From Alkaliphilus metalliredigens QYMF (GTDB lineage Bacteria > Bacillota > Clostridia > Peptostreptococcales > Natronincolaceae), in NCBI RefSeq assembly GCF_000016985.1, contig NC_009633.1:3701539-3765538 (forward strand): a stretch of 64,000 nucleotides of DNA, in the 5' to 3' direction. The notes below the pieces were generated by a model that was given only the letters and a program-made list of their open reading frames with translations, was not told the origin of the DNA and made no database searches. How positions within the stretch are numbered: the first letter of the stretch is position 1; every line of letters starts with the position of its first letter. Positions 9,271 to 17,657 of the stretch are shown here, in pieces. A program made the position numbers and the translations under genes.

Positions 9271-9299
9271 TTGACAAAATATTAACATTAATTTATAAT
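9271..9299 (+). promoter_or_regulatory. sigma-A promoter of the Fur/PerR gene
   Basis: A perfect TTGACA (9271-9276) and TATAAT (9294-9299) are separated by 17 bases and lie about 60 bases upstream of the regulator start codon. The AT-rich sequence around the -10 box resembles half of a Fur-family operator, so autoregulation is possible but not shown. Confidence 0.85.
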
Positions 9300-9359
9300 A
9301 TAAAGTATATAGTTCGAAATCGTTTGTAATAGTTTTTTCATTTTAAAGGTGGTGGTAAA

Positions 9360-9767
9360 ATGGAGGTATTAGTAAAAACATTAAAGTCAAAGGGTTGCAA
9401 AATTACACCGCAAAGATTAGCTGTCTTTCAAGCATTAAAAAAACGCAAGGATCATCCCAATGCAGAAAGCATTTATAAGGACTTAGAAGCAGCCTATCCT
9501 ACCATGAGTTTGGCAACTATTTATAAATCATTAGAACTTTTTATTGATTTAGGCCTAATTCAAGTCATCAATGTAGGAGAAAACAGCTTTCGTTATGATG
9601 GAAATAACGAAGTCCATTCACATTTGATTTGCTCACAATGCGCAAGGGTGGAGGATCTAGACAATTCAATCTTTCAAAACTCAATTCCTTCGGTTCAGGA
9701 AATATCAAATTACAAAGTAGAAAAACAACAGTTTTGCTTTTATGGACATTGTCCTACTTGTCAATAA
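9360..9767 (+). CDS. Fur family metalloregulator, PerR-like
   Basis: A 135-residue DNA-binding repressor of the Fur superfamily. The winged helix covers about residues 10-80 (ITPQRLAVFQALK, AYPTMSLATIYKSLE). The dimerisation domain carries two CxxC structural zinc pairs (CSQC and CPTC) and a histidine cluster HSH for the regulatory metal. The peptide resembles PerR more than Fur because of its short length and the pattern around HSHLICSQC. PerR would sense peroxide and control detoxification genes, but no such target is adjacent. The start is supported by AAAGGTGG. It is divergent from the HAD gene and is followed by its own terminator. Confidence 0.87.
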   Translation: MEVLVKTLKSKGCKITPQRLAVFQALKKRKDHPNAESIYKDLEAAYPTMSLATIYKSLELFIDLGLIQVINVGENSFRYDGNNEVHSHLICSQCARVEDLDNSIFQNSIPSVQEISNYKVEKQQFCFYGHCPTCQ

Positions 9768-9794
9768 ACACCTGAACATACAGGTGTTTTTTTT
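9766..9794 (+). terminator. terminator of the PerR-like gene
   Basis: A 9-bp stem (9766-9774 with 9781-9789) starting in the stop codon is followed by eight or more T residues. Confidence 0.9.
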
Positions 9795-9830
9795 ATACAA
9801 TAGGAAATTTCTGCTTTCCTATTGTATAAA
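9792..9830. repeat. perfect 16-bp inverted repeat
   Basis: Bases 9792-9807 pair exactly with 9815-9830 around a 7-base loop. The hairpin lies between the regulator's terminator and the putative RNA at 9832. The outer part (TTTATACAAT) recurs as a direct copy at about 10005-10014, on the far side of the RNA. It could be a second terminator or the end of an inserted element. Confidence 0.7.
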
Positions 9831-9831
9831 A

Positions 9832-10007
9832 AAGAGGGGTTGTAGGGGATGGAATCCCCTGCCCGTCTTCAGGAAGGTGCTCAGACAGCTTGGCTGTCGT
9901 CGAAGGAAACCTAGGGTCTCCTATAAGCAGGCAACCAATTTAGCTTGCTAAATTGTGTTGATCGCTTAGTTGTTTCATCTAGCGAGAGCGTCGAAGACGC
10001 TCTTTTT
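9832..10007 (+). ncRNA. unassigned structured non-coding RNA with its own terminator
   Basis: A 176-base segment without a credible ORF but with nested complementarity. GGTTG (9838-9842) pairs with CAACC (9932-9936), and CCTGC (9858-9862) pairs with GCAGG (9927-9931). Local hairpins lie at 9844-9860, 9884-9898 (six pairs around TTG), 9936-9955 and 9962-9985. It ends in a hairpin, 9986-10002, followed by five T residues on the plus strand, which fixes the likely orientation. No good promoter was found just upstream, so it may be made by read-through from the regulator gene. It is not a tRNA, RNase P, SRP or tmRNA. The raiA or HEARO RNA classes are possibilities from general size and context only. 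Confidence 0.55.
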
Positions 10008-10014
10008 ATACAAT

Positions 10015-11094
10015 TTAGGATAAAATTTCACTTAAGACTTGTATAAACTTTTCATTTGATTGTTCATCTTTAATGGCTATCCTAAAAAACTGTTCCCCTA
10101 ATCCTTGAAAGTTAGAACAATCCCGTATCATAATATATCGCTCCAATAGCTTTTCTTTTAATTCATCTATGCTTAGACTGGAATCCATTAATTTAATTAA
10201 AACGAAGTTAGCAGTAGATGGGTATACCTTCATTCCTTTGATTTCCTTTAGTTTTACCATAAAGCGGGGTTTTTCATGCTTGAGCCAGCTTTTTGTTTTT
10301 TCTACATAGACTTTATCATTTAAAAGCACTTCCCCAAAAAAACTTGCAAAGGTATTGACACTCCAAGGGATCATTGTATCTGTCATTTGTTCTTGTACCC
10401 CTTTGTCTCCGCATACACCAAAGCCTAGTCTAATACCAGGCATTCCAAAATACTTTGTAAAGGCTCTGATTACAATTAACTCCTTATATTGTTCTACCCA
10501 TTTGAGTACACTGGATCTTTCGTTTTCTCCAACAAAATCAATGAAAGCCTCATCTATCATTACTTTTATTTTTTTATCCTCGCAATGTGTGACCACACGC
10601 TTCAGATCTTCTTTTGAAATTAAATTTCCCGTTGGATTATTAGGATTGCATAATATAATTAAATCAATAGAATCTGTCAAGGATTCTAGCAGGCTTTCGA
10701 TATTGATCTGGAAGGAGTTCTCTTCCCTTAAATAGTATCTAATGACATCACAATCAAAAGCCTTCAATGCCCGTTCATATTCGCCGAATGTCGGTGCCAA
10801 AATCAATGCCCTTTGGGGCTTTAATACTCGAATAAAATCAAAAATCAGCTGTGCTGCACCATTCCCTACAAGTACATCTTCTTTTTGTATACCATAATAA
10901 TGACCTATGGCAAATCGCAAATGATGATAATCGATATCTGGATAATGACATAGATCATTATATTTTTCCTGAATTATCTTTTGAAATGATTCAGGTACAC
11001 CCATGGGATTAATATTCGCGCTATAATCCAAAATTTTTCCTGCCCCAATGGATTTTTCTCTTTCTACCTGAACAATATTTCCACCATGTCTCAT
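10015..11094 (-). CDS. cobD: threonine-phosphate decarboxylase (CobD-type PLP enzyme)
   Basis: A PLP-dependent class I/II aminotransferase-fold enzyme of 359 residues. In cobalamin synthesis CobD decarboxylates L-threonine O-3-phosphate to (R)-1-amino-2-propanol phosphate, the linker of the nucleotide loop. The N-terminus MRHGGNI and DYSANINPMG are typical of CobD. CNPNNPTGN (about 150-158) and the Schiff-base lysine in AFTKYFGMPGIRLG (about 215) complete the active site. HisC is the close alternative, but the operon position, last gene after cbiB, supports CobD. The ribosome binding site is GAGGGGGT. The stop codon abuts the right edge of the putative RNA element at 9832-10007. Confidence 0.92.
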   Translation of the reverse strand: MRHGGNIVQVEREKSIGAGKILDYSANINPMGVPESFQKIIQEKYNDLCHYPDIDYHHLRFAIGHYYGIQKEDVLVGNGAAQLIFDFIRVLKPQRALILAPTFGEYERALKAFDCDVIRYYLREENSFQINIESLLESLTDSIDLIILCNPNNPTGNLISKEDLKRVVTHCEDKKIKVMIDEAFIDFVGENERSSVLKWVEQYKELIVIRAFTKYFGMPGIRLGFGVCGDKGVQEQMTDTMIPWSVNTFASFFGEVLLNDKVYVEKTKSWLKHEKPRFMVKLKEIKGMKVYPSTANFVLIKLMDSSLSIDELKEKLLERYIMIRDCSNFQGLGEQFFRIAIKDEQSNEKFIQVLSEILS

Positions 11095-11098
11095 TGCC

Positions 11099-12043
11099 CT
11101 ACCCCCTCAATCCAATGGATAATATACTAAAAAATACCACTGCCACCGTTGAAGCGGCGTACATCATATGAATCGTATGTAAAATATGTTTTTGATTTAG
11201 TTTTTCAACTTCTTGACCAAGGGTTGGTTTCTCAACCAGTTTCCCAAAGTAGTAACTCATCCCGCCCAGTTGTATTCCTAATACACCTGCCATGGCAGCT
11301 TCGGGATATCCCGCATTAGGGCTACTGTGTTTATTTCCGTCCTGGAGGGCAGTTTGCACTCCTCTTTTAAAATCCTTCCCCATTGGTAGTGCAGCCATGG
11401 AAATAAACATTACCGCAAGTCTAGCTGGTACATAATTCGCAACATCATCTACTCTAGCAGCTACTTTGCCAAAGTACTCATATTTTTCATTTCGGTATCC
11501 AATCATTGAGTCCAGGGTATTCACAGCTTTATAAGCCATTGCAAGAGGAACCCCTCCTATGAAAAGATAAAACATCGGTGCCACAATGCCATCGGAAATA
11601 TTTTCTGCAATGGTTTCCACAGCGCCACGGGCAATTTCTATTTCCTCTAATTCATCGGTTTGCCTACTGACAAGATAAGATAAATTTCTTCGTGCTAATG
11701 ATAAGTTACCCTCTTTTAGGGCCTGATAAACCTTCCTTGTTTCCACATCTAGACTCTTTGTTGCCAATACCGTATATGCTAGAAAAATAGAAACACTGCC
11801 CCCTATGATTGGATGTATACGGTAGCCTATGTAAATAAGCCTACTGGTAAGTATATAACTCAATGCAATCACGATGAAAGCCACAAAAGCCCCAGCAATG
11901 AGCTGCGAGGCTTTTTTATTCTTCTTATTTAGACATTGTTTCTCAAGAAAGAGAATCAGCTTGCCCATAAGCCGTACTGGATGAGGGAACCATTGTGGAT
12001 CTCCTATTATTAAATCGATGATAAAGGCACTCATTAATATCAT
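11099..12043 (-). CDS. cbiB: adenosylcobinamide-phosphate synthase CbiB
   Basis: A 314-residue integral membrane enzyme that attaches aminopropanol phosphate to adenosylcobyric acid. Family motifs are DLIIGDPQWFPHPVRLMG at residues 9-26, SDGIVAPMFY (about 150) and the NTLDSMIGYRNEKY segment (about 175). Several hydrophobic segments (about 50-75, 80-95, 195-215, 290-312) fit membrane spans. Its ATG overlaps the cobQ stop (TAATG), and GGAGGGTG inside the cobQ end serves as ribosome binding site, so translation is probably coupled. The next gene, cobD, starts 5 bases downstream and supplies its substrate. Confidence 0.95.
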   Translation of the reverse strand: MILMSAFIIDLIIGDPQWFPHPVRLMGKLILFLEKQCLNKKNKKASQLIAGAFVAFIVIALSYILTSRLIYIGYRIHPIIGGSVSIFLAYTVLATKSLDVETRKVYQALKEGNLSLARRNLSYLVSRQTDELEEIEIARGAVETIAENISDGIVAPMFYLFIGGVPLAMAYKAVNTLDSMIGYRNEKYEYFGKVAARVDDVANYVPARLAVMFISMAALPMGKDFKRGVQTALQDGNKHSSPNAGYPEAAMAGVLGIQLGGMSYYFGKLVEKPTLGQEVEKLNQKHILHTIHMMYAASTVAVVFFSILSIGLRG

Positions 12044-13569
12044 TATGCTTCACCCTCCAGAATTTTGTAAATATATTTCATATCTATATTTTCTCGAACT
12101 ACCTTTGCAAGGCGACTGTATTCCCTGTCCTTCAGTTCCTCTAAGGAACAATTTCTTTGTTGAATAGTTGGCAGTCCTTTTTTCATTAATAATCCGTTGA
12201 TGATCTTTTCAACTAAGGAAATTTCGTCAAAAATCCCATGTAGATAGGTGCCAAATACTGTTCCAGCTTCATTAATGGCGCCATCGAAGTCATCCACAGG
12301 CTTGCTAAGTCTTTCTTCAATTTTCACAAAGGGTTTAATGGTTGCCCCTCGAAGAGTTCTTCCCATATGAATCTCATATCCCTTGACTTCAATCCCACCA
12401 CATTCAATTTCCTCTAGTAGCTTGTGATCTAATATTTTTCCTGACACCTGTGTTGTCACCTTTTCACTTTCAAAATTTGTCTCCACATCCAGTAATCCTA
12501 ATCCTTGTATCTCTCCTTCAGGACTCTCTACATGATTGGGATCTAAAATGCGATTACCCAGCATTTGATAGCCCCCACAAATGCCACAAATCATTGTCCC
12601 CGTTTTATGGACTTCAATGATTTCTGCTGCTAAACCTACCTCCTGCAAATATTTCAAATCGCCAATTGTATTTTTCGAGCCAGGGATAATAATCATATCA
12701 GGTCTTCCTATGCTTTGGTTTCGTCCAATATAGTTGACATTAACTCCTTCCATCTGCTCTAGAAGATGAAAATCTGTAAAATTGGAAATATGGGGTAGTC
12801 TGATAATCGCAATAGAAATATCTGATTCTTGGTGGTTTTTTTGCTGCAATCGGTCACTCAGACTATCCTCATCCTCTATATCAAATCTTTCATAGGGGAT
12901 CACCCCAATGACAGGAATATTGATTAATTCTTCTAGCATTTTTAATCCTGGTTCAAGTATTTTTAGATCTCCTCTAAATTTATTAATCAGAATACCCTTT
13001 ACGCGACTTCTTTCGGATTCCTCCAAGAGCATAATGGTCCCATATAGAGAAGCAAAAACACCGCCTCTATCAATGTCTCCCACCAATATCACAGGGCTAT
13101 CAGCAATTTCTGCCATCCCCATATTGACGATGTCTTGATCTCTTAAATTAATCTCTGCAGGACTGCCTGCCCCTTCTATGACCACAATGTCATTGGATGT
13201 CTCCAAATCCAGATAAATATCCCGAAGCATAGACTTTAGCTGGGGCTTAAACTGGTGATATTCCTGAGCTGTCATATTTCCGTGGACTGCTCCCTGAATA
13301 ATGACTTGGGCATGGCTATCCGCTGTGGGCTTTAATAAAATAGGGTTCATTTTCACCTGGGGCTTGATCCTTGCTGCTTCTGCTTGAAAAACTTGGGCAC
13401 GTCCCATTTCCAGGCCTTCTTCTGTCACGAAGGAGTTTAATGCCATGTTTTGAGATTTAAAAGGCACCACTCGATAACCATCCTCATTAAATATTCGACA
13501 AAGGGCTGCTGTCAGTAGGCTCTTTCCTACAGAAGAAGCTGTCCCTTGTACCATAATTGATTTTCCCAA
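12043..13569 (-). CDS. cobQ: cobyric acid synthase CobQ/CbiP
   Basis: A 508-residue amidotransferase that amidates four side chains of adenosylcobyrinic a,c-diamide using glutamine and ATP. The N-terminal dethiobiotin-synthetase-like domain has the P-loop-like MVQGTASSVGKS (about 6-17) and IEGAGSPAEINLRD. The C-terminal class I glutaminase domain has the nucleophilic cysteine in ICGICGGYQMLG (about 330-341) and the catalytic histidine in YLHGIFDE (about 445). The start is TTG: GGAGGG lies 8 bases upstream, and an overlapping ATG is out of frame. Translation overlaps cbiB downstream. Its presence without earlier ring-building genes suggests use on salvaged partly amidated corrinoids. Confidence 0.95.
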   Translation of the reverse strand: MGKSIMVQGTASSVGKSLLTAALCRIFNEDGYRVVPFKSQNMALNSFVTEEGLEMGRAQVFQAEAARIKPQVKMNPILLKPTADSHAQVIIQGAVHGNMTAQEYHQFKPQLKSMLRDIYLDLETSNDIVVIEGAGSPAEINLRDQDIVNMGMAEIADSPVILVGDIDRGGVFASLYGTIMLLEESERSRVKGILINKFRGDLKILEPGLKMLEELINIPVIGVIPYERFDIEDEDSLSDRLQQKNHQESDISIAIIRLPHISNFTDFHLLEQMEGVNVNYIGRNQSIGRPDMIIIPGSKNTIGDLKYLQEVGLAAEIIEVHKTGTMICGICGGYQMLGNRILDPNHVESPEGEIQGLGLLDVETNFESEKVTTQVSGKILDHKLLEEIECGGIEVKGYEIHMGRTLRGATIKPFVKIEERLSKPVDDFDGAINEAGTVFGTYLHGIFDEISLVEKIINGLLMKKGLPTIQQRNCSLEELKDREYSRLAKVVRENIDMKYIYKILEGEA

Positions 13570-13572
13570 ACT

Positions 13573-14829
13573 TCATCCCTCCAATACATCTAATAAAGCT
13601 TCTATGCTCTCTACTTTGATTAATCCTTCATTCATAAATTGACCTAGTATTTCTGTTGCTTCTCCACCAGTATAATCTAATCTTTTTCCTTGAAAGGGTT
13701 GGACATAAAGATATACTGGCTTCTTCTGATTTAGCTGTTCTTTAATAATCTCTAAGTTTTTCAGATTTCCATTTCCAATGGGAGCCCCACATAAAATCAC
13801 CAGATCTGCATCCTGGGCCTGCTGATGGCCTCTTTGGAGGACTTCATCACTAATGGGACTAAATGGTTCTTCCTCAGCCATTTCTATAGACAGTAGCTTC
13901 CCTAACTCCCAATCGCTATCTCCAACATTTAAGACACCGGCTGTCACTTGATATCCCTGGTCATTGAGGGTTTGTATTAGGTCTTTTCCTGTTCCCCCTC
14001 CACAAACAATGTGAATTTGTAAATCTTTCGTGTCCTTATTTTTTTCTCGAGTAGACAGGGGTAGGACCTGTAGACAACCTGTGTATACGTTTCTATCAAT
14101 CATCATATCCATCTCATATGCTTTTTGTAGATGTTCAACCGTAATGACATCCTCTGTTTTTCCCATGGTAATCTTCTTTCCCTGATGAAGCAGTAAAATC
14201 TCCTCACTATATCTAGCAGCAAGATTGATATCATGTAGCACAGCGATAATTGTGACTTTCTTTTCTTTGTTTAACTTTTTAAGTAATTCTAATATTTCAA
14301 TTTGATGATGGATGTCGAGTGCCGAGGTTGGCTCGTCTAGTAGAATCACCCTTGGCTCTTGGGCTAGGGCTCTGGCAATAATAACCCGTTGTCGTTCTCC
14401 ACCGCTGAGCTCATTTACATTTCGATCCTTTAAAAACCATGTATTTGTTGATTCCATTGCTTCTTTGACACGCTTTTCATCCTCATGACCTTCTCTTTGA
14501 AAGCGTTTTAAGTGGGGATGTCTTCCCATCATAATGATTTCATAGACCGTAAAATCATAGTGCACCTCTGTGTTTTGAGGTACCACTGCCATTTTCTGCG
14601 CTAATTCCTTAATGGAGTATGCCTTCAATGGTTTGTCTTCTAATACAACGCCACCTTTTATAGGAATGAGATTGGCTGCAATATTCTTTAGTAGTGTTGA
14701 CTTTCCTGAGCCATTAGGACCGATAATGGTTAGAAATCCACCTTTTTGAATGGTGAACTCTAAATTATCTATTATTTTTGTCTCATTATATTGAAAGGTT
14801 AGTTGGTTTACTTTGATTGATGTATCCAT
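13573..14829 (-). CDS. corrinoid ABC transporter ATPase (BtuD-like) fused to an extra Rossmann-like domain
   Basis: Energises import of corrinoids with the adjacent permease and binding protein. Residues about 1-255 are a FecE/BtuD ATPase: Walker A GPNGSGKST, signature NELSGGERQR, Walker [13 protein letters not shown] and the switch histidine in VLHDINLA. About 165 further residues follow that ordinary ATPases of this family lack. They show a glycine-rich IVCGGGTGKDL, then GVLNVGDSDWELG and LVILCGAPIGNGN, which looks like a separate alpha/beta nucleotide-binding-type fold. Its role is unknown; a sensor or a corrinoid-handling domain is possible. The ATG at 14829 is chosen because AGGAG lies 7 bases upstream; a GTG 15 bases earlier overlaps that site. 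Confidence 0.9.
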   Translation of the reverse strand: MDTSIKVNQLTFQYNETKIIDNLEFTIQKGGFLTIIGPNGSGKSTLLKNIAANLIPIKGGVVLEDKPLKAYSIKELAQKMAVVPQNTEVHYDFTVYEIIMMGRHPHLKRFQREGHEDEKRVKEAMESTNTWFLKDRNVNELSGGERQRVIIARALAQEPRVILLDEPTSALDIHHQIEILELLKKLNKEKKVTIIAVLHDINLAARYSEEILLLHQGKKITMGKTEDVITVEHLQKAYEMDMMIDRNVYTGCLQVLPLSTREKNKDTKDLQIHIVCGGGTGKDLIQTLNDQGYQVTAGVLNVGDSDWELGKLLSIEMAEEEPFSPISDEVLQRGHQQAQDADLVILCGAPIGNGNLKNLEIIKEQLNQKKPVYLYVQPFQGKRLDYTGGEATEILGQFMNEGLIKVESIEALLDVLEG

Positions 14830-14845
14830 TTTGCCGCTCCTCACC

Positions 14846-15886
14846 CTATGCCATTCTTTTGGTCCTTCTCAATAAGTATATAAAGAAAGGTCCTCCTACT
14901 AAGGCAGTAATAATACCTACTGGAATCTCTGTTGGGGAAATAATGGTTCTGGCAAATGTATCAGCCATGATCAAGAAAATGCCCCCAATCAGTCCACTGG
15001 CCGGTATCAATACCCGATGATCTGGTCCCACAATCATTCTGGTAATATGAGGGATAATCAATCCAACAAATCCGATGATCCCACTTACAGAGACGGCAAA
15101 GGCAGTGATAAATGCCCCTACAACCAGTACAATTCCCTTTACCTTTTCAACATCTACTCCTGTATTATGGGCTGTATCTTCTCCAAGTAATAATAAATTT
15201 AAATCCTTTGCCAATATATAGATCACTGCACTTCCTAACAAAATGGGAATAAAAACGATTTGAACATGGTTCCATCCTCGAGATGAAAAACTTCCCATGG
15301 TCCAATAGACAATGGTGGCCACATCATTTGTCGAAAGCACCATGATAAAGGATAGGATGGCTGAAAAAAATTGTCCCGTTGCAATACCCGCCAAGAGCAA
15401 GGTGGTCACTGGCACCTTTTCCTTTACTTTAGCCAGCTGATAGACAATTAAAGTGGCAGCCAATGCCCCAATAAAAGCAAAAATCGAGGTCATACTCAAG
15501 CCTAGAATCACTCGATTAAATTTAAATAGGATGGCAATGGCAGCTCCTAAGGCAGCTCCTGAGGAAGTCCCAATAATAAAAGGATCCGCCATTGGATTTT
15601 TCAGCATCCCTTGAAATGCCACCCCTACAACCGATAGACCAAAACCTACTAATAGTGTTAAAAACATCCTGGGCAGGCGAATGCTAGTGATAATACGAAT
15701 ATGAGCTTCGGAGATCCCGTCTAGAGTAACCCATCTACCTAAAATAGGAATTTGATTTAAAATGATTCTAGCACTATCTATCACTTTGATGCTAGCAGCT
15801 CCCATAACTGAGGCCCCTACCATGACGATAAATAGTAAAATCAGTAACGCAATAAATATTTGGTAGGTTTTCATCCATTCCTTCAT
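14846..15886 (-). CDS. corrinoid/iron-type ABC transporter permease (BtuC/FecCD family)
   Basis: A 346-residue membrane permease with about ten hydrophobic spans. Conserved motifs include RLPRMFLTLLVGFGLSVVG, GTSSGAALGAAIA and GFVGLIIPHITRMIVG; the last is the coupling region that contacts the ATPase. The operon, under a cobalamin riboswitch, indicates vitamin B12 or cobinamide as cargo. A longer reading starting at 15937 exists, but GGAGG sits 5 bases before the ATG at 15886, so that start is preferred. About 110 untranslated bases separate it from the binding-protein gene, which is more than elsewhere in this tight operon. Confidence 0.93.
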   Translation of the reverse strand: MKEWMKTYQIFIALLILLFIVMVGASVMGAASIKVIDSARIILNQIPILGRWVTLDGISEAHIRIITSIRLPRMFLTLLVGFGLSVVGVAFQGMLKNPMADPFIIGTSSGAALGAAIAILFKFNRVILGLSMTSIFAFIGALAATLIVYQLAKVKEKVPVTTLLLAGIATGQFFSAILSFIMVLSTNDVATIVYWTMGSFSSRGWNHVQIVFIPILLGSAVIYILAKDLNLLLLGEDTAHNTGVDVEKVKGIVLVVGAFITAFAVSVSGIIGFVGLIIPHITRMIVGPDHRVLIPASGLIGGIFLIMADTFARTIISPTEIPVGIITALVGGPFFIYLLRRTKRMA

Positions 15887-15996
15887 TTTTGCCTCCATAA
15901 TATGAGACTTAACCCAAGGGAAGTTTGAGCCCCCCACTGAATTGTAGCCCGATTCATTTCCAGGACTCCCACTTCATAGGAGGGGCCTTTTTCACA

Positions 15997-16980
15997 TTAG
16001 AATAAATCAGGATGTACTGCCTTGGCAATGACCTCGAATGCTTCTATAATCCTAGCCCCTGGTCTCGAAACCACATTAGGCTCTAGCACTTCAACTCTAT
16101 CTTCTTTAATTGCAGTGATTTCTGAATATCCAGGTCTTGATTTTATTTCCTTAATGAGTTCTTGCTCTTGTTCTTCTGTTAAATCTGTTTCATCACCCAT
16201 GTGAGCAGGAGCTAAAAACACCTCTGGGTCCTTTTCTACCATGACTTCTACACTATATTGTGGATAAGCGCCTTGTGCATCCCCAGCGATATTTTCACCA
16301 CCAGCTAAAACAATGAGTTCATCAATAAAAGAGCTTGGTCCTGCTGTCATTAAAGGCTCGTCCCACATTTGATAAAACACCCTAATCGTTTCGCGTCCTG
16401 CCACGGCATTGATAATGGCATCTCTTTTTTCTGCCATTTCAGCAATAACACTTTCTGCTTCAGCTACTGTATCTGTGATTTCTCCTGTGGATCTCATTGT
16501 TTCAAAAATCTCATCGATGGATTCTGGCACATACCTCACCACGGTGATACCAGCGGCTGCAATTTGTTGCATTGCTTCAGGTTGGCTATCTCCAAATGTA
16601 AAAACAACATCTGGCATCAATTCAATAATTCGCTCGACATTAACAGTCCAAGAGCTTCCGACTTTTTCCTTTGTCAAGGCTTCTTCAGGATAATCGCAGT
16701 AGTCTGACACCCCTACAAGTCGATCACCTAGTCCTAGGGCGTACAAAATTTCTGTTTGACTTGGTGAAATGGAGATGATTCGCTCTGGTTTTGCTTCAAT
16801 AATAATATCATATCCTAGCCCATCGGTTATTTCTAAGGGATATCTCTTTTCTGTTTCATCCAGGACCTCTTCAGGGATTTCTCCTTCAGTAATCTCTTCC
16901 TGTTGTGCTGCACAGCCTGTGAAGAGCCCTATCATTAAAAGTACTCCTATTATTAACAAAAGTATTTTTTTGTTTTTCAT
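15997..16980 (-). CDS. corrinoid ABC transporter substrate-binding lipoprotein (BtuF-like)
   Basis: A 327-residue lipoprotein that captures corrinoids outside the membrane and hands them to the permease. The signal peptide ends in the lipobox LFTGC, with the lipidated cysteine at about residue 23. The mature part is a type III periplasmic-binding fold: PERIISISPSQTEILYALGLGDRLVGVSDYCDYP is the family's N-terminal lobe (about 63-97), and LAGGENIAGDA marks the second lobe (about 225). A helical cluster between lobes (about 160-185) is typical. The ribosome binding site is GAGGAGG. Iron-siderophore binding proteins look alike, so the cargo is inferred from the cobalamin operon. Confidence 0.92.
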   Translation of the reverse strand: MKNKKILLLIIGVLLMIGLFTGCAAQQEEITEGEIPEEVLDETEKRYPLEITDGLGYDIIIEAKPERIISISPSQTEILYALGLGDRLVGVSDYCDYPEEALTKEKVGSSWTVNVERIIELMPDVVFTFGDSQPEAMQQIAAAGITVVRYVPESIDEIFETMRSTGEITDTVAEAESVIAEMAEKRDAIINAVAGRETIRVFYQMWDEPLMTAGPSSFIDELIVLAGGENIAGDAQGAYPQYSVEVMVEKDPEVFLAPAHMGDETDLTEEQEQELIKEIKSRPGYSEITAIKEDRVEVLEPNVVSRPGARIIEAFEVIAKAVHPDLF

Positions 16981-16996
16981 TCATTAGGCCTCCTCG

Positions 16997-17602
16997 TTAC
17001 ACTAGATGTCTGTCCTGGTTGAGCTTGTTTAAAACATACATGTCTCCAACCTTCTCAACTATTGAAATACTACAATGATCTACTTTAAAACTCCAATGAT
17101 GATCAATTTTGCCCGTTATCAAATGTGCAATCACACTTCGGAGTACACCGGAGTGTGCCACAATCACAATATTTTCATTGGGATGTTTCTCAATCAGCTC
17201 TTCTATCTTCTTGGTTGCTCGTTCATGCATTTGCTTCATGCTTTCCCCATTGGGAAACTGAAAATTTACTGAATCAGTTCTAATTCCATTATAAATATCT
17301 GGATGTGTTTCTTGTACTGCCTTCATGGTCCATCCTTCCAAATCTCCAAAGTGGAGCTCTTTAAGCTCTTCTACAACAATGACTTCTTCTTGTCGTTCCC
17401 CTCTAATTGCCTCTGCAGTTTCATAGGCACGCTTTAGGGGACTGGTATAAATGACATGCATTTTTATGTTTCTCAATGCCTCTCCGCAGCCAGCGGCTTG
17501 AATTTTTCCTAATTGATTTAAAGGCCCATCAATCCAACCACAAAGCTTTTTTTCATAGTTATCCTGGGTTTCCCCGTGCCGTATCAAATAAATTCGAGTC
17601 AT
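16997..17602 (-). CDS. cobC: alpha-ribazole phosphatase-like histidine phosphatase
   Basis: A 201-residue member of the histidine phosphatase (phosphoglycerate mutase) superfamily. The catalytic RHGET motif is at residues 8-12, the second histidine lies in VAHSGVLR (about 148), and the SPLKRAYETAEAI block carries the family's arginine. In this operon the expected task is removal of the 5'-phosphate from alpha-ribazole phosphate or adenosylcobalamin phosphate, completing the nucleotide loop. Superfamily members are hard to tell apart by sequence, so the assignment rests on the position between cobS and btuF. The ribosome binding site AAGGGGTG is well placed. Confidence 0.85.
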   Translation of the reverse strand: MTRIYLIRHGETQDNYEKKLCGWIDGPLNQLGKIQAAGCGEALRNIKMHVIYTSPLKRAYETAEAIRGERQEEVIVVEELKELHFGDLEGWTMKAVQETHPDIYNGIRTDSVNFQFPNGESMKQMHERATKKIEELIEKHPNENIVIVAHSGVLRSVIAHLITGKIDHHWSFKVDHCSISIVEKVGDMYVLNKLNQDRHLV

Positions 17603-17657
17603 TTACGCACCCCTTCTTTTCATTATCATCCACCTACGATTCCTTTCCTCGGGTTCC

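Noticed and set aside
9271-9310. A PerR box overlapping the regulator promoter
   Set aside because: Only one half of the TTATAAT-N-ATTATAA pattern fits; AT-rich promoter sequence explains the match.
9838-9936. A tRNA or tRNA-like gene in the structured RNA
   Set aside because: No T-arm consensus, no cloverleaf and no acceptor stem of seven pairs could be found.
9742-9951. A 69-codon plus-strand ORF overlapping the structured RNA
   Set aside because: It runs through the regulator end, a terminator and the hairpins. The sequence looks random and has no ribosome binding site.
15887-15996. A second riboswitch between btuF and btuC
   Set aside because: The 110-base gap is longer than others in the operon and fairly GC-rich, but no B12 box or convincing stem with a T run was found.
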